Of a stretch of DNA of 64,000 nucleotides, positions 13,126 to 25,009 are shown piece by piece. Under the pieces are notes generated by a model that was given only the letters and a program-made list of their open reading frames with translations, was not told where the DNA came from and ran no database searches. The stretch's first letter is position 1; every line of letters starts with the position of its first letter. Both the position numbers and the translations under genes were made by a program. The DNA is from Sipunculus nudus (taxonomy: Eukaryota; Annelida; Sipuncula; Golfingiida; Sipunculidae), in contig CM049311.1 in assembly GCA_026874595.1 (NCBI GenBank), positions 45,945,676 to 46,009,675 of the forward strand, given 5' to 3'.

Positions 13126-14078
13126 AATCAATAAGACATCAATTCTACAGTTGAAGAGGTATTTCAACTTAATCAAACGATATCCTCGTTTTCTGATAAA
13201 CACGTTTGATTTTGAACTGGATAAGGTGAGTACCAGATTCTAAATATCCATAGTTCAACTAAAAATTATAAAATAAAAAGGATAGGCCCCTTCATTTTCA
13301 TTGCACTTTCTTTAACAGTTTTTTTTCGTGGTCAAAGAATGCTGTAGCTGCATCGAAACCAGCGAATATGTGTAGAGAAATAACAGACCCATATTTGTCT
13401 TTACTGTCCAAGCTTTAGCAGTCTGTAGATAGTTCAAATATCCCATCTATTTTGGTTGAGACATATGGAGATAAAAGAATCACATCACGAGTCATTAAGT
13501 TTTAACCTCACGAAAAGTGCTCCATATCAAAACCACGAAACTATAGACCGTCACATTTTTCTGAATCCACATACAATATAATAATATGTTGCCTGCTTCT
13601 GTATGTCAGCATTCACATAATGTCACTAAGGTTTCATCACTTGACAAGTTATCATAGAAGGTATTTCTGACTAAAATGTAATTTAACATAAACTTTTGGT
13701 GCCATATTACCCTGCATATACCCAATACAATGTGACGGAGACTGCGAGAGTTGGAGTTCTTTCTTATTTTTGTACTCTGTCATTCTGGAGTTTGTTGGAA
13801 TGTTTGTATGTTGAAATATTTCCATGAATTTCATAAATATTTTAGCTGTCTAACGAATATATATAATGCAGCTGAATTCCTTCTCTCCTGATGATTGTAT
13901 TGTGCCTTATTTTATTTCATTAAGATCATTGACAAGATCCATGATTGCAGCTTTAGATGAAATGTAGATAGGACATCTGTCCATAGCTCCCCTAGTGAAC
14001 TGCAAAAACAAAGTTGCCTGTAACCCTTTTGATCTTTTCATATTACCGGTAGATATTGCTCACTGAAGTCTGGAATGC

Positions 14079-15190
14079 TTGTTTCTGATAAATTTGTTCC
14101 AGGTCTTTGAAACAGGCACTTTGAGTGTGAAAGTGATGACGTCTTTCAAGAAAGTATGTTCTCAAATAAAAAGCCAGTTGACGTTGTGGTACATAGACAC
14201 TCAATGGGGAGTTTCAGCAACTTTAATTGTTAAGGGAGGAACGTTTTTCACAGTCCAGGTGAACAAAGCTATGCCAACGACATTGCAAAGGGACACAAAG
14301 ACAATTTGAACTCGGGTAAAGAATAGAATATTGTGTGGCTGATAAATGTTTCTCAACAGTTAACATAACTTTAATAATCAGAAAATGTAAAAAAAATAAT
14401 AATAAACAAAACAAAAAAAAAAGGAGGCAGACAACTCAGTCGACTTTGCTGGATTGGAGATAATAAATGAATACATTGCTTTGATTGACATGAGAAATAT
14501 ATGGAGACTTGCCACACAATCCAAAGAGAAAGAACCCCTCACTGGTTTTAAATATGAAGCTGCTTGAACACATTTGTGCACATCACCCAAAAGCTGCCAC
14601 AAAAGGTCTAGTCATTGATCGATATAACATTCAAATATACATCAAAGACAATGAACATAAGAGAGACAAAAGCAACAGCATTCTAGGATACTAGCAAGAC
14701 AGCTTACATATCCATAAAAGCTAATGATCAATGACATGTTCAAGAGTCTACAGACCAGGGTAGGACTTCTACTAAGTGAATAACTTCTACTAAGTGAAAA
14801 CATGTTCATGGAACACCAAAACCTGACAACAAATATGCATATTCAAGCAACTACGTCTGTTATGATATTTTCATAGAGAAACCACAAAAATATAATAGAA
14901 TGCCAGAATACAGACAGAAGCAGACACCATTTTCATGTTTGCCTTTGAATGGCAAATGCTTTTGCAGAAAATTCGAATGCGGTCTATTGCTCCTCTATCC
15001 ATATTGGTCGGTTCACGTGCATCTGTAGCATTCTCTTGACCATAATACACCATTGTCTGCTGATCCAGGAAAGTGTAATAAACAGTTAAAAGGACCATTC
15101 CTGGTTCGAAATTTGGTTCGTCACGACTGCGTGGTATCCCAACATACTTTTCCAAAAGTCGACACCTTTCACAGACAAATATGTGCATTT
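14079..15190. other. Conserved coding-like region, unidentified (copy A)
   Basis: Several short open stretches are shared with copy B. On the plus strand, SATLIVKGGTFFTVQVNKAM near 14210-14275 is the same in both copies. Near 14430-14560 an open segment contains EIINEYIALIDMRNIWRL. On the minus strand (14871-15188), EPNFEPGMVLLTVYYTFLDQ and NMDRGAIDRI are kept with scattered substitutions. The strand of any true product is unclear and no family is recognised. Possible explanations are decayed host exons or an old DNA transposon. Confidence 0.3.
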
Positions 15191-15697
15191 AGAATAAATC
15201 AGATTTGGAGTCTCTCAGACTCAAGGATTGGGGAACAGATACCAAGTGTACCTGTTTTATAATTATGATATTGCTGATGGTGTCTTAGGGACTGAAAAAA
15301 ATATTTAATCAGACATGCCAAAGCTGCCTTTCCCGATCGTTTTACTGCTGGACTATTAAACAAAATGGTCAGGTCACTTGCACAACACTAGATGATGGTG
15401 CAGAGGATGTTTCAGACACTGGATATGGGAGCAGTAAATGGATGAAGAACTCAGCTTTATGGATGCTTTCGGATTAGTCAAAACTTAACATTATATTTTG
15501 TTTTACATACCACTAGGGAAAATGATGTAGCAATTACTGAAACACGGTACCCATTTTGATGACTGATTGCTGGTTAGGGTAAATTGTATGAAAAAAAATA
15601 TAATCGGAGTACATATAGTACTTTCATGCTGGCTATGTTTCACTGGATTTGATCGCTGTCCAGAAGCATGTTAATATGTGCCTCTGCAGATTCAAGG

Positions 15698-15699
<2 letters not shown>

Positions 15700-15744
<45 letters not shown>
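15700..15744. repeat. (TA)n microsatellite, probable retroelement tail
   Basis: A TA run followed by AACAACAACAACAAT. It sits exactly at the 3' end (minus strand) of the L1-like fragment, so it may be the element's simple-repeat tail. The matching run in copy B is at 26638-26683. Confidence 0.8.
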
Positions 15745-15747
<3 letters not shown>

Positions 15748-16745
15748 AACAACAACAATACAATCACATACATGACTCATAATCTTTTTTCTCTTAACAA
15801 GGCATATTAATTGAATTTCACAGCTTTATCTATCTTTGAATATTTTTCCGATTTAAAGTAATTTCCTAACATTCTAAATACTTCATATGTTTTAAAAAAA
15901 AATCACCATTTTTACCTAGTCTGGTTTTATCTAAGCAAATTTACTTTTATATATAAAATATCGAGCATGGATGGCTAGGTTATTCAGGCTTGTACTCTCT
16001 GGTAATCCAAGAATTGAAAGTTTTCATTCTTAAGGTCATCGCTAGTTGAAGCCTTTCGTATATACATCATTCTTAAACTGTTTCACCACTTCACACTGAT
16101 TGAATTAATGTTTAACATTTGATTTATTTTGATTACAAAATGTACACATTGAGCTTTCCACTTTGCCCAACATGAACAATTTATCATTCAAATATAAACA
16201 GTTTTGATATAGTTTATACTGGAATTCAATGCATTTCCTATCTTTTGTTAAATTTTGTAAATGCATGAAATATGATTCCCATTCAACATTATCTATATTG
16301 TACTTTTAACTCATAGTTATCTTAGTAGGATAATTTTTGGATGTCTTCATATAAATCAAATATTCATACAATTCCTTAGTATTCACTTTTTCCACCTCTT
16401 TATTTCCTGATTGTGTTTAAGCATGACTCTGGTTATGGTTGGGGTTGTTTCTATACCTTTTCCTTTTATTTGTTTAACTCTAATCTATTCACGAACTGCC
16501 CTATAAGTTCAATAATATTCACACAGTACATCACGACGATTACAAGTATAAAAATCTATGAAATTGCCATCATTACCGAAAAAAACTTTGTAGTACCATA
16601 TAAACCTACTTGGAAGAGATATTTATTTAAAAAAACTTGTGTTTTCAATCTGTTTTTATTATTGTTCCATACAAAATATTCTGTATCTGAATCATTTGTA
16701 AATGTTTTGCACACCTGTAATAGATTTCATCTCCCTGCCGTTTTT
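15745..16745 (-). pseudogene. L1/Tx1-like non-LTR retrotransposon, C-terminal part (copy A)
   Basis: Minus-strand translation gives the C-terminal end of an L1/Tx1-type pol protein. IEFQYKLYQNCLYLNDKLF lies near 16180-16240 and leads into LGKVESSMCTFCNQNKSNVK near 16110-16170. This matches the family pattern of a FQ.KLLH block followed by a CTFC knuckle and H..C. Stops and frameshifts are present. The reverse-transcriptase part retained in copy B (28.1-28.5 kb) is missing here because about 1.36 kb is absent at 16740-16757. The tract is almost identical to copy B, far closer than its flanks. Confidence 0.7.
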
Positions 16746-16757
16746 TTTTTTTTTTTG

Positions 16758-17324
16758 CTTTCAAAATTAATATTACATTATTTGTCCTGTGAATGAAAGG
16801 ACACTTGATGGTAAATTGAATTTTATATGAACCAATGTTAAAATGTAAATGGATTAGGTAACCCATGGATGTTTGTTTGAATGATACAAAAGGCTACAAA
16901 ATGATACAAATGATACATGATTTTTTAATTGAAAATGTAGAATCTGTTACGAAATAGTATATTATGAAAATCAGACACTTTGCACTCATGCAGTAGCCTA
17001 TAAATGCCTGAATATTCAACTATTTTGCCTTTTTAGGGCTATGATTTACCAACGAAAACATTTAGCTGTCATATTTTCAAAAGAAAAATATGAGAGAAGT
17101 ATCTCTCATAAATGGCGAATTTAAAAAAAGAAAGCTACTATTTACACACTGCTATCATACATTTCTGTAAAGTAGAGAACCAGAGTTTTCAGAATAAATA
17201 GGTCTTGTTTTACCATCCCAGATTATACCAACTACCACTATTTTAGGCTTCTGGCTCATGGACTACATAGGGTAAGACAGGCCTGGGTCAAGGGTCAAGC
17301 TATTCAGTTTCAGTACATGCAGGG
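16758..17324. other. Non-coding spacer of copy A
   Basis: AT-rich DNA aligned with 29026-29574 of copy B. No gene signature was seen. Confidence 0.5.
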
Positions 17325-17580
17325 TCATTGGATATCTGTTTGTGATTTTCGACTGTAATGTGGAGTAATGAATTTCTGTTTATTTACCAGCTGTGATATC
17401 ACCACTTCTTGAGGAACATGCAAATTTGCATTCAAGGAGACGACAGCCATCAAACAAATCGAAGATGATGCCTCAAGGCTGCAAGGTTTGTTGGGTCCAT
17501 TGAAGTTGTGACGGTTATATTGTGACAAAAACTGGAAGCTACGTGTGAGAGTGAAACTGTGTTCGAATCTACTCATACCA
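17325..17580 (-). other. Exon-like fragment of unknown identity (copy A)
   Basis: Minus-strand sequence reads TRSFQFLSQYNRHNFNGP, then (in another frame in A, better kept in B) a Cys-rich DGCRL-ECKFAC segment ending SGDITAG at a GTAAATA that could be a 5' splice donor (near 17392-17385). The matching copy B fragment is at 29635-29817. The block ends right where the minisatellite begins. Product unknown. Confidence 0.3.
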
Positions 17581-17680
17581 TAGCATTTTCCCTATGACTA
17601 GAATAAACATGTATCTTTTTTTCCATCATATCCAAACAAATTCTTGGTTGGTCTTTATCATTTAAAAAAATCTGATGGAA

Positions 17681-17979
17681 GACAGGGTACACTATCATAA
17701 GTTTATATCTTTATTATTTTATGAAACCTATCGTAGGTTTATATCTGTAATATACCGTGTATACTATTATAGGTTTATATCTGTTTATACCGTGTATACT
17801 ATCATTGGTTTATATCTTTGTAATACCGTGTATATCATCATGAGGTTATATTTTTATTATACCGTGTATACTATCATAGGTTTATATCTGTATTATACCT
17901 TGTATACTATCAAAGGTTTATATTTTTATTATACCGTGTATACTATCATAGGTTTATATCTGTATTATACCGTGTATAC
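17681..17979. repeat. 36-bp minisatellite, proximal part
   Basis: About eight copies of a 36-bp unit built on ACCGTGTATACTATC then AGGTTTATATCTGTA; the first units are irregular. It is interrupted at 17980 by the junction fragment and resumes at 18362. Because 36 is a multiple of three and one frame lacks stops, the array reads as repeated YTVYTIIGLYLY. I treat that as an artefact. Confidence 0.9.
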
Positions 17980-18361
17980 TGATGTTTTAATAATCTATTT
18001 AATAAATTGTAGGCACATAAATCTCGTCGATACACCCCATATCCAACGTTATCACATGGTATCTTTAGCTTCTCCGCTTCTTGGGTGCTTCTCTGTTGCG
18101 TATGCAAGAATACAATTTACCATATAGCGCTATCTTTATTACGCATCGGCCTGCCATTCCGGAAATGTCTCCCGCATAATGCAGCTCTGACTTCAGTACT
18201 GTAGCTTAAATTCTTCCGACCTTTACTTTCTCGAGTACCTCTGTGTTTGTTGACTTGTCGGTCCAGTGGTTGATCAGTATGGAGTGCAGTCAGCGCTCTC
18301 TAAGAGTCGGATGTGAGAGCTATAAGTGACCCATGATTCAGAACCGTACAGGAAAGCCTGA
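17980..18361. repeat. Junction fragment inserted in the 36-bp array
   Basis: These 382 bp match 20218-20600 nearly base for base, including the A/B junction itself (TCACATGG joined to TATCTTTAGC at 18059/18060 and 20296/20297). The fragment therefore holds the last ~80 bp of one unit joined to the first ~300 bp of the next, including RT C-terminal sequence. It is embedded between two parts of the minisatellite, with ATCTG shared at the right breakpoint. Confidence 0.9.
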
Positions 18362-19655
18362 TCTGTATTTTTATTATACCGTGTATACTATCATAGGTTT
18401 ATATCTGTATTATACCGTGTATACTATCATAGGTTTATATCTGTATTATACCTTGTATACTATCAAAGGTTTATATTTTTATTATAACGTGTATACTATC
18501 ATAGGTTTATATCTGTATTATACCGTGTATACTATCATAGGTTTATATCTGTATTATACCTTGTATACTATCAAAGGTTTATATTTTTATTATAACGTGT
18601 ATACTATCATAGGTTTATATCTGTATTATACCGTGTATACTATCATAGGTTTATATCTGTATTATACCGTGTATACTATCATAGGTTTATATCTGTATTA
18701 TACCTTGTATACTATCAAAGGTTTATATTTTTATTATAACGTGTATACTATCATAGGTTTATATCTGTATTATACCGTGTATACTATCATAGGTTTATAT
18801 CTGTATTATACCTTGTATACTATCAAAGGTTTATATTTTTATTATAACGTGTATACTATCATAGGTTTATATCTGTATTATACCGTGTATACTATCATAG
18901 GTTTATATCTGTATTATACCGTGTATACTATCATAGGTTTATTTCATGTTTATACCGTGCATACCATCATAGGTTTATATCTTTATTATACCGTGTATAC
19001 CATCATAGGTTTATATCTTTATTATACCGTGTATACCATACTAGGTTTATATCTTTATTATACCGTGTATACCATCATAGGTTTATATCTTTATAATACT
19101 GTGTATACCATCATAGGTTTATATCTTTATAACACCGTGTATACCATCATAGGTTTGTATTTTTATTATACCTTGTATACCATCATAGTTTTATATCTTT
19201 ATTATATCGTGTATACCATCATAGGTTTATATCTGTATTATATCGTGTATACCATCATAGGTTTATATCTTTATTATACCATGTATACCATCATAGGTTT
19301 ATATCTGTACTATACCGTGTATACCATCAAAGGTTTATATTTTTTATTATACCGTGTATACCATCATAGGTTTATATCTTTACTATACCGTGTATACCAT
19401 CATAGGTTTATATTTTTTATTATACCGTGTATACCATCATAGGTTTATATTTTTTATTATACCATGTATACCCTCATAGGTTTATATCTTTATTATACCG
19501 TGTATACTGTTATAGGTTTATACACCGTGTATACTATCATAGGTTTATATCCTTATTATACCGTGTATACTATCTTAAGTTTATATCTTTATAATACCGT
19601 GTATACTATCATAGGTTTATATCTTTATTATACCGTGTATACTATCATAGGTTAA
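18362..19655. repeat. 36-bp minisatellite, main part, with higher-order repeats
   Basis: About 36 units of 36 bp. In the first half, unit variants recur in order (ACCGTG / ACCTTG with TCAAAGG / AACGTG), giving higher-order repeats of three to four units. The distal half is less regular and uses TATACCATCATAGG variants. The continuous 369-codon frame over 18333-19442 follows from unit length and lack of stops. I see no signal peptide, flanking exon or start context to make it a gene. Confidence 0.92.
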
Positions 19656-20296
19656 TATTTTTTTATCATTCTTTATTATTCTGAATGCAGGCCTGGTGAG
19701 TTTAGCTGATTTGTCACTTATTCAATACGACCTTGTTTTATTTTGTTCAGCCTTGTAGCTTGTGATACCCTCCCTTTGCAAATTTCTGGTTACCTAGTTC
19801 ATAATTTAAACATCATATAGCAATTTAGACATTGTTGAGTGCCTGTACGTGTTTGCAAAGAATGTTTTCTGAGCGGTCAGGCTTATACAAGCCTTACATT
19901 TGGTGGTTGAGATGGGCAACTCAGCAAAATAGCCGAAATAAAGAAAGGTGGAATAAATATAGGAGCAGAGGGATGGGGTATTTCGGCCTGCACCAATATG
20001 GGAAGCAGGGTGATAGGGTATTTCAGCCTTCACTAAATGGGGTTTTGGAGAAGGGTTGCAGCATCTCGCCTCCTCCCCATAAAGCACCAGTGGTGTTAAC
20101 GATTATTTAAAAAAGGCAGATATCCTGAAAAAAAGTGTTTGCATAGTTTTCTTTAGGATATTTGCTATATAATAAGAGAGACACACACACAAGTTTAAAA
20201 TATATAATAGGTCTTCTGATGTTTTAATAATCTATTTAATAAATTGTAGGCACATAAATCTCGTCGATACACCCCATTTTCAACGTTATCACATGG
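19656..20296. other. End block of copy A
   Basis: Begins TATCATTCTTTATTATTCTG and contains short degenerate repeats (GGGGTATTTCGGCCTGCACC and a related copy ending TTTCAGCCTTCAC). It matches 30530-31150 of copy B. No gene is recognised. Confidence 0.6.
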
Positions 20297-22330
20297 TATC
20301 TTTAGCTTCTCCGCTTCTTGGGTGCTTCTCTGTTGCGTATGCAAGAATACAATTTACCATATAGCGCTATCTTTATTACGCATCGGCCCGCCATTCCGGA
20401 AATGTCTCCCGCATAATGCAGCTCTGACTTCAGTACTGTAGCTTAAATTCTTCCGACCTTTACTTTCTCGAGTACCTCTGTGTTTGTTGACTTGTCGGTC
20501 CAGTGGTTGATCAGTATGGAGTGCAGTCAGCGCTCTCTAAGAGTCGGATGTGAGAGCTATAAGTGACCCATGATTCAGAACCGTACAGGAAAGCCTGATC
20601 TGATCTCCGTCTTTCTTTGAGGTAGTTGTTGCCCCAAACCCTCTTGTGAAGCCTTCCTAAGCTGTTAGCCCTTGCTAGCCTGTTGTCCACCTCCTTGTCG
20701 AATTTTGCGTCTACACAAAACACACGACCTAGAAAGCAAACATGCTGCACCTCATTCAGCTTGGGATGTTTGATAGATCAGAAGGCTGTGCAAAGCATGA
20801 GTGTAATGTTCTGCAAGGCATTTGTGTGTGCGCGATATGTGCAGCGTCAGCAAACAGTAGTTCTCGGATCATTTTTTCTGTGGTCTTGGTGTGTGCCTGT
20901 AACCGCCGCAGGTTGAAGAGACTTACATCGGTAAAAAAAAATCCCATTTTCATCCAGGTCTTTTATAGCTAGTATCAGCATCATACCGAAGGATTCAGAA
21001 GGTCTAGGCAAGGTCGTAAGCTTGTCTTACTTGACCGAGCTGGTCCTCATGGGGCTGGGTGATCGTGGCTGAAAGCAGCCTAGCTTTTCATAGATTTGCC
21101 AGTCATTTTCTGCTCACCAAGTCTAATGCTTTCGTCAAGTCAACAAAGGTTTTGTACATACCTCGGTCAACACAAACGACGTGCCTGTGGTACCCCGGCT
21201 TGCTTCACACTGACTTTAAGGGAGGTGGTCCTCAGTCATATAGCGTGAGGTAACGCCTGTGTTTAGGAGCAGTACGTCCTTTCTCCCATATTTTTTGTAA
21301 AGGGGGCCAATAAGAAGGTCTGGGGGAGTGTACCATGCCGCCACATCCGAAGAAAGTTGTAGGGAGAATATGGAGGGGAGCATGGCTCAGCAACGAACCA
21401 AAGCTGCTTTGGGAATGCCGTCAATACCTGAAGCTTTGCTGAAGTTTAATGATTAAATGGCTTTTACACTTTCCTGTAGTGTTGGGATCTCATCTAGTTT
21501 ACTTTTCACGGGTAGCTTCAGAGTGTGTTGCTGTCCTATGGACCAGGCGGACGGTAGTGAAAAGGATATGGAAGTATTGAGACCAGCGGAAAAGGATAGA
21601 GTCCTTGTCTGTTAGCAAGTTTCATCTGAGCTTCGAAGAGGGCTCTGGTTGGGTGTTAGGACGACCACAGACTGCCTACAAGGCTTGACAGAATAGACCA
21701 TAGATAGTTACCGGTGTCTGCATATAGCTGAATTGTCTTTGCTAGGCATGTCCATCATTTCTTTTGGATTTTCTGAAGTCTGCATAGGAAATTTCTGCAC
21801 GAGAGCGAAAGGCTGCTTCCTTCTTGGGACAGGCTGGATGGGACAGATGAGCTTGATGTGCTGTGAGGGTCTCCTAGATTTCCTTGTCGTATCGTTAAGC
21901 CAGTCCTGACAATTCTTTGACGAGAATCTTAATGGTTTCTTAACTGTCTGTAGCACAAAACTCTTGAGCTGGTCACAGACTTCTTCAGGTGGCGAGCGGT
22001 TTAAGTAGCCAACTTCCTCATTTGTGATGCAAGTCTTCCTGCAATTTTGTCTTGCCTAGGTGTGCATTGAGTTCCCTGACACGTAGTTTCTTCTGAGATG
22101 GTTGGGCATGACCTTCACGCCTGCGCAAACGAGTTTTTAAGGTCATGTGACACAGACTGATGTCAAATAAATACAGCATTTCTATCAGCTGATGCATATA
22201 AGGGTCTAAGTCAGTGACAGGAATGTGTGTTGAAGCACTGACAAAGAACGTGCTGCAGACAACAAGGTCTTTTTCATTGACACCATTATATACATCATTA
22301 ATGCATGAAGCAGAGGGGGTCAGCGGTACC
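20297..22330 (-). pseudogene. Decayed non-LTR retrotransposon ORF2, copy B
   Basis: Same element as 9180-11430. The post-palm region is better preserved here: DAKFDKEVDNRLARANS and LKERRRSD lead to FLYGSESWVTYSSHIRLLE at 20511-20720, the LYGSE..WT block of non-LTR RTs. Motif C reads FADAAHIAHT near 20850, again lacking the second catalytic Asp. FVDLTKA motif A is near 21122-21147, and linker blocks follow to 22330. The element is cut at its 3' side by the duplication boundary, so the C-terminal zinc-finger remnant seen in copy A is missing. Frameshifts throughout. Confidence 0.82.
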
Positions 22331-23222
22331 ACTAGGGGTGGCAAATTTTTAATGTTATCATGAGCAGCCTAATATCATGTGGTTTTGAATTCCGTATAAT
22401 AGCAGTGTCACATGAGTAGCTTTGAGATACCACGCACATATGAGCGTAGGCACTAAATCAAGAAATCCTATTTTTACAGTCCAAGAATATTAAGTGCTGG
22501 TCACTATAAATGTATATAGTTTAAAATGTTTCCGTTTGTTTTTTTTGTCTATCAAAGTTGATGTTTTCATCTGAAGTAGATATCGAAATAAGTAGAACCT
22601 CTACATCAAATATTATTTGACTATTTAATATTGTTCAACTGAACCAAATATTGTGCTGTTTTCATGATTTCAGACATTCTTCACAATTTCCATCAATGTA
22701 TGTTAAAATGGAATCTTTCTGTGAATGCACCATGTAGCGGGAAACCACTTATCATGTTTGATGTAAAGTAGATCTCTTTGCTTAGTTTGATCTAATCTGG
22801 AAATCCCTTAGTATAACTGACAATAGTTAAAACGATTAACGTTTAACACGTAAACCGTGTCAAACAGCTGAAGGTTGCCTTAGTTTCTATTTCTATTTCT
22901 ATTCAACCTCTGATGGGATGCAAGGAAACGCTATTACTATGTAATATTATGCCAATCCTACCAAAAACTTTGTCAAAAATTTTTAATAGAGCAAAAATAC
23001 TTCGTATATGAAGAGTGTGTAATCTTGAGATAAAGGTATTAGACAGTTGAGACTTTGACCGACGCATTTGGGACAAAGGTTTGAGACGGCTTTAATATCT
23101 TTAGAATGTATTTTTGAAAAAAAGGATGATCTTCGCAGCACAGTCACAAGAAAACGACTCTGTAAAGGGATTGTGGGCATAACGGTCCTTTCCCCCACAT
23201 TGCACTGGGGCTTCTAAGTCGA

Positions 23223-23352
23223 CCAATGGTGTCGGTATAATATAAATACAGCAGATACAGGCCATTGAAACATGTGGGATTAGAGTTTTTCCAGGGAATT
23301 TTATACACTTATTGTTTTTAGCGATACCGACTTCTTGAAATAAGTAACTTCT
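23223..23352 (+). promoter_or_regulatory. Duplicated core-promoter-like site (copy B)
   Basis: CCAAT at 23223-23227 and TATAAATA at 23241-23248, with ACTTCTG followed by GTAAGC near 23346-23352. It parallels 12333-12464. B has an additional TATAA just before the TATA box, so the CCAAT-TATA spacing is about 5 bp longer. Confidence 0.3.
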
Positions 23353-23594
23353 GGTAAGCATGCGTTTGTTTAATGTTGAAAAGAAGGTGGTTTTCTTGGA
23401 TTGAGATGAACTTCGATTTTGAAGTTAGACCATTGTGATAAGTAATCCTAGCCATTCCCATATCCCTAACTGTTAGGAACTTCGTCTAGCATAAGGGTCC
23501 AGAATAACTCCGCCAGAGGGATCTATCCAATTTGGCTTCCAAAATATAAATGAATATAGCCTGTAAAATTAACATTCAATCGGGCATTTATGTC

Positions 23595-23720
23595 TTGTAG
23601 GTATGAAATTCATTAAAACACTTAAAATGGTCATGGATAAAGATATAAAGAGATAGGCCTGTTTAGAGAAAAGAATTTTACAGACATATCCATGTATAAC
23701 ATGTCCGAACATAATTGCAG
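23595..23720. other. ~125-bp segment present only in copy B
   Basis: Lies between TTATGTCTTG and ACGTTCCAT, which are nearly adjacent in copy A (around 12705). AT-rich with no coding sense; either an insertion in B or a deletion in A. No terminal repeats were recognised. Confidence 0.6.
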
Positions 23721-23999
23721 ACACGTTCCATAAGCTCCATACAAAATACAGTATAATTGTTCATATATACTTTTCTACTTGCAGAAGGACATATTAACAC
23801 CGTCAGTGGTGCTCAAATTACACATTTCAAATATTTTACATGAACTTTCTAACCATAATCAAAATATAACTACAAGGTGCCCTACAAAATTATTTATAAA
23901 TTGATCACTTTTACTTTTTCATGTCACATTCTTATCATGTCAAACCAAAGATATTGGTAAGTATTTTGACAGTATTCCACTTTTGGTTTCGAATGCATC

Positions 24000-24135
24000 C
24001 ATGAAGTTTAAATCTTCATCATAAGTAAGAGTCAGTGTCTGAATCATCTCCTGCATCGTCATCTGGTTTTGTGGTAGTGACCTGTCCATCTTTGGTAATA
24101 GGCCCCAAACTCTCAGGAAGGACAGGTTTATTGTA
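24000..24135 (-). other. Coding-like fragment, unidentified (copy B)
   Basis: Counterpart of 13010-13125. Reads LPESLGPITKDGQVTTTKP then an acidic DDDAGDDSDTDSYL tail. The frame is kept despite several substitutions and a 6-bp indel, which leaves the reading frame intact. Confidence 0.3.
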
Positions 24136-25009
24136 TCTTCTTTTCAATCAATAAGACATCAATTCTACAGTTTAAGAGGTGAATCGACTTCATCAAACAA
24201 TATCCTCGTTTTCTGATTAACACGTTTGATCTTGAACTGGATTAGGTGAGTACCAGATTCGAAGTATCCATAGTTCAACCAAAAATTCTAAAAAAAAAGA
24301 ATGGGCCCCTTCATTTTCATTGCACTTTATTTAACAGTTTTTTTCATGGTCAAAGAATTCTGTAGCTGCATCCAAACCAGCGAATATGTGTAGAGAAATA
24401 ATAGACCCATATTTGTCTTAACTGTCCAAGCTTTTGCAGTCTGTAGATAATTCAAATATCCCATCTATTTTGGTGGAAACATATGGAGATAAAACAATCA
24501 CATCACGAGTCATTAAGTTTTAAACTCACGAAAAGTGCTCCATATCAAAACCACGAAACTATAGACCCACACAATTTTCTGAATCCACATACAATATAAT
24601 AATATGTTGTCTGCTTCTGTATGTCAGCATTCACATAATGTCACTAAGATTTCATCAAGTGACAAATTATCATAGAAGATATTTCTGACTAAAATTTTAA
24701 TTTAACATAAACTTTTGTTGCCATATTACCCTGCATGTACCCAATACAATGTGACGGAGACTGTGGGAGTTGGAGTTCTATCTTATTTTTGTACTCTGTC
24801 ATTCTTGAGTTTGTTGGAATGTTTGTATGTTGAAATATTTCCATGAATTTCATAAATATATTAGCTGTCTAGCGAATATATATAATGCAGCTAATTTCCT
24901 TCTCTTCTGATGATTGTATTGTGCCTTGTTATATTTCATTTAGATCATTGACAAGATCCTTGATGGCAGCTTTAGATGAAATGTAGGACATCTGTGCATA
25001 GTTCCCCAA

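Larger units (their letters stand above)
9494..20296. repeat. Tandem segmental duplication, copy A (~10.8 kb)
   Basis: Sequence from CTTTAGCT at 9497 to TATCACATGG at 20296 is repeated in the same order and orientation at 20297-31150. Matching landmarks are the RT fragment (A 9.5-11.4 kb, B 20.3-22.3 kb), the CCAAT/TATAAATA site (12333 and 23223), the (TA)n run (15700 and 26638), the L1-like 3' part (15745 and 26684), the final coding-like fragment (17325 and 29575), the minisatellite (17690 and 29817) and the block before the end (19656 and 30530). The copies abut with no spacer. Each keeps short segments the other lost, so both have decayed independently since duplication. Confidence 0.92.

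Noticed and set aside
18333-19442. 369-codon open frame of repeated YTVYTIIGLYLY
   Set aside because: It is the translation of a 36-bp minisatellite without stops; no exon structure, signal or non-repeat domain. The related 38-bp array is open in three frames, which shows openness here is not evidence of coding.
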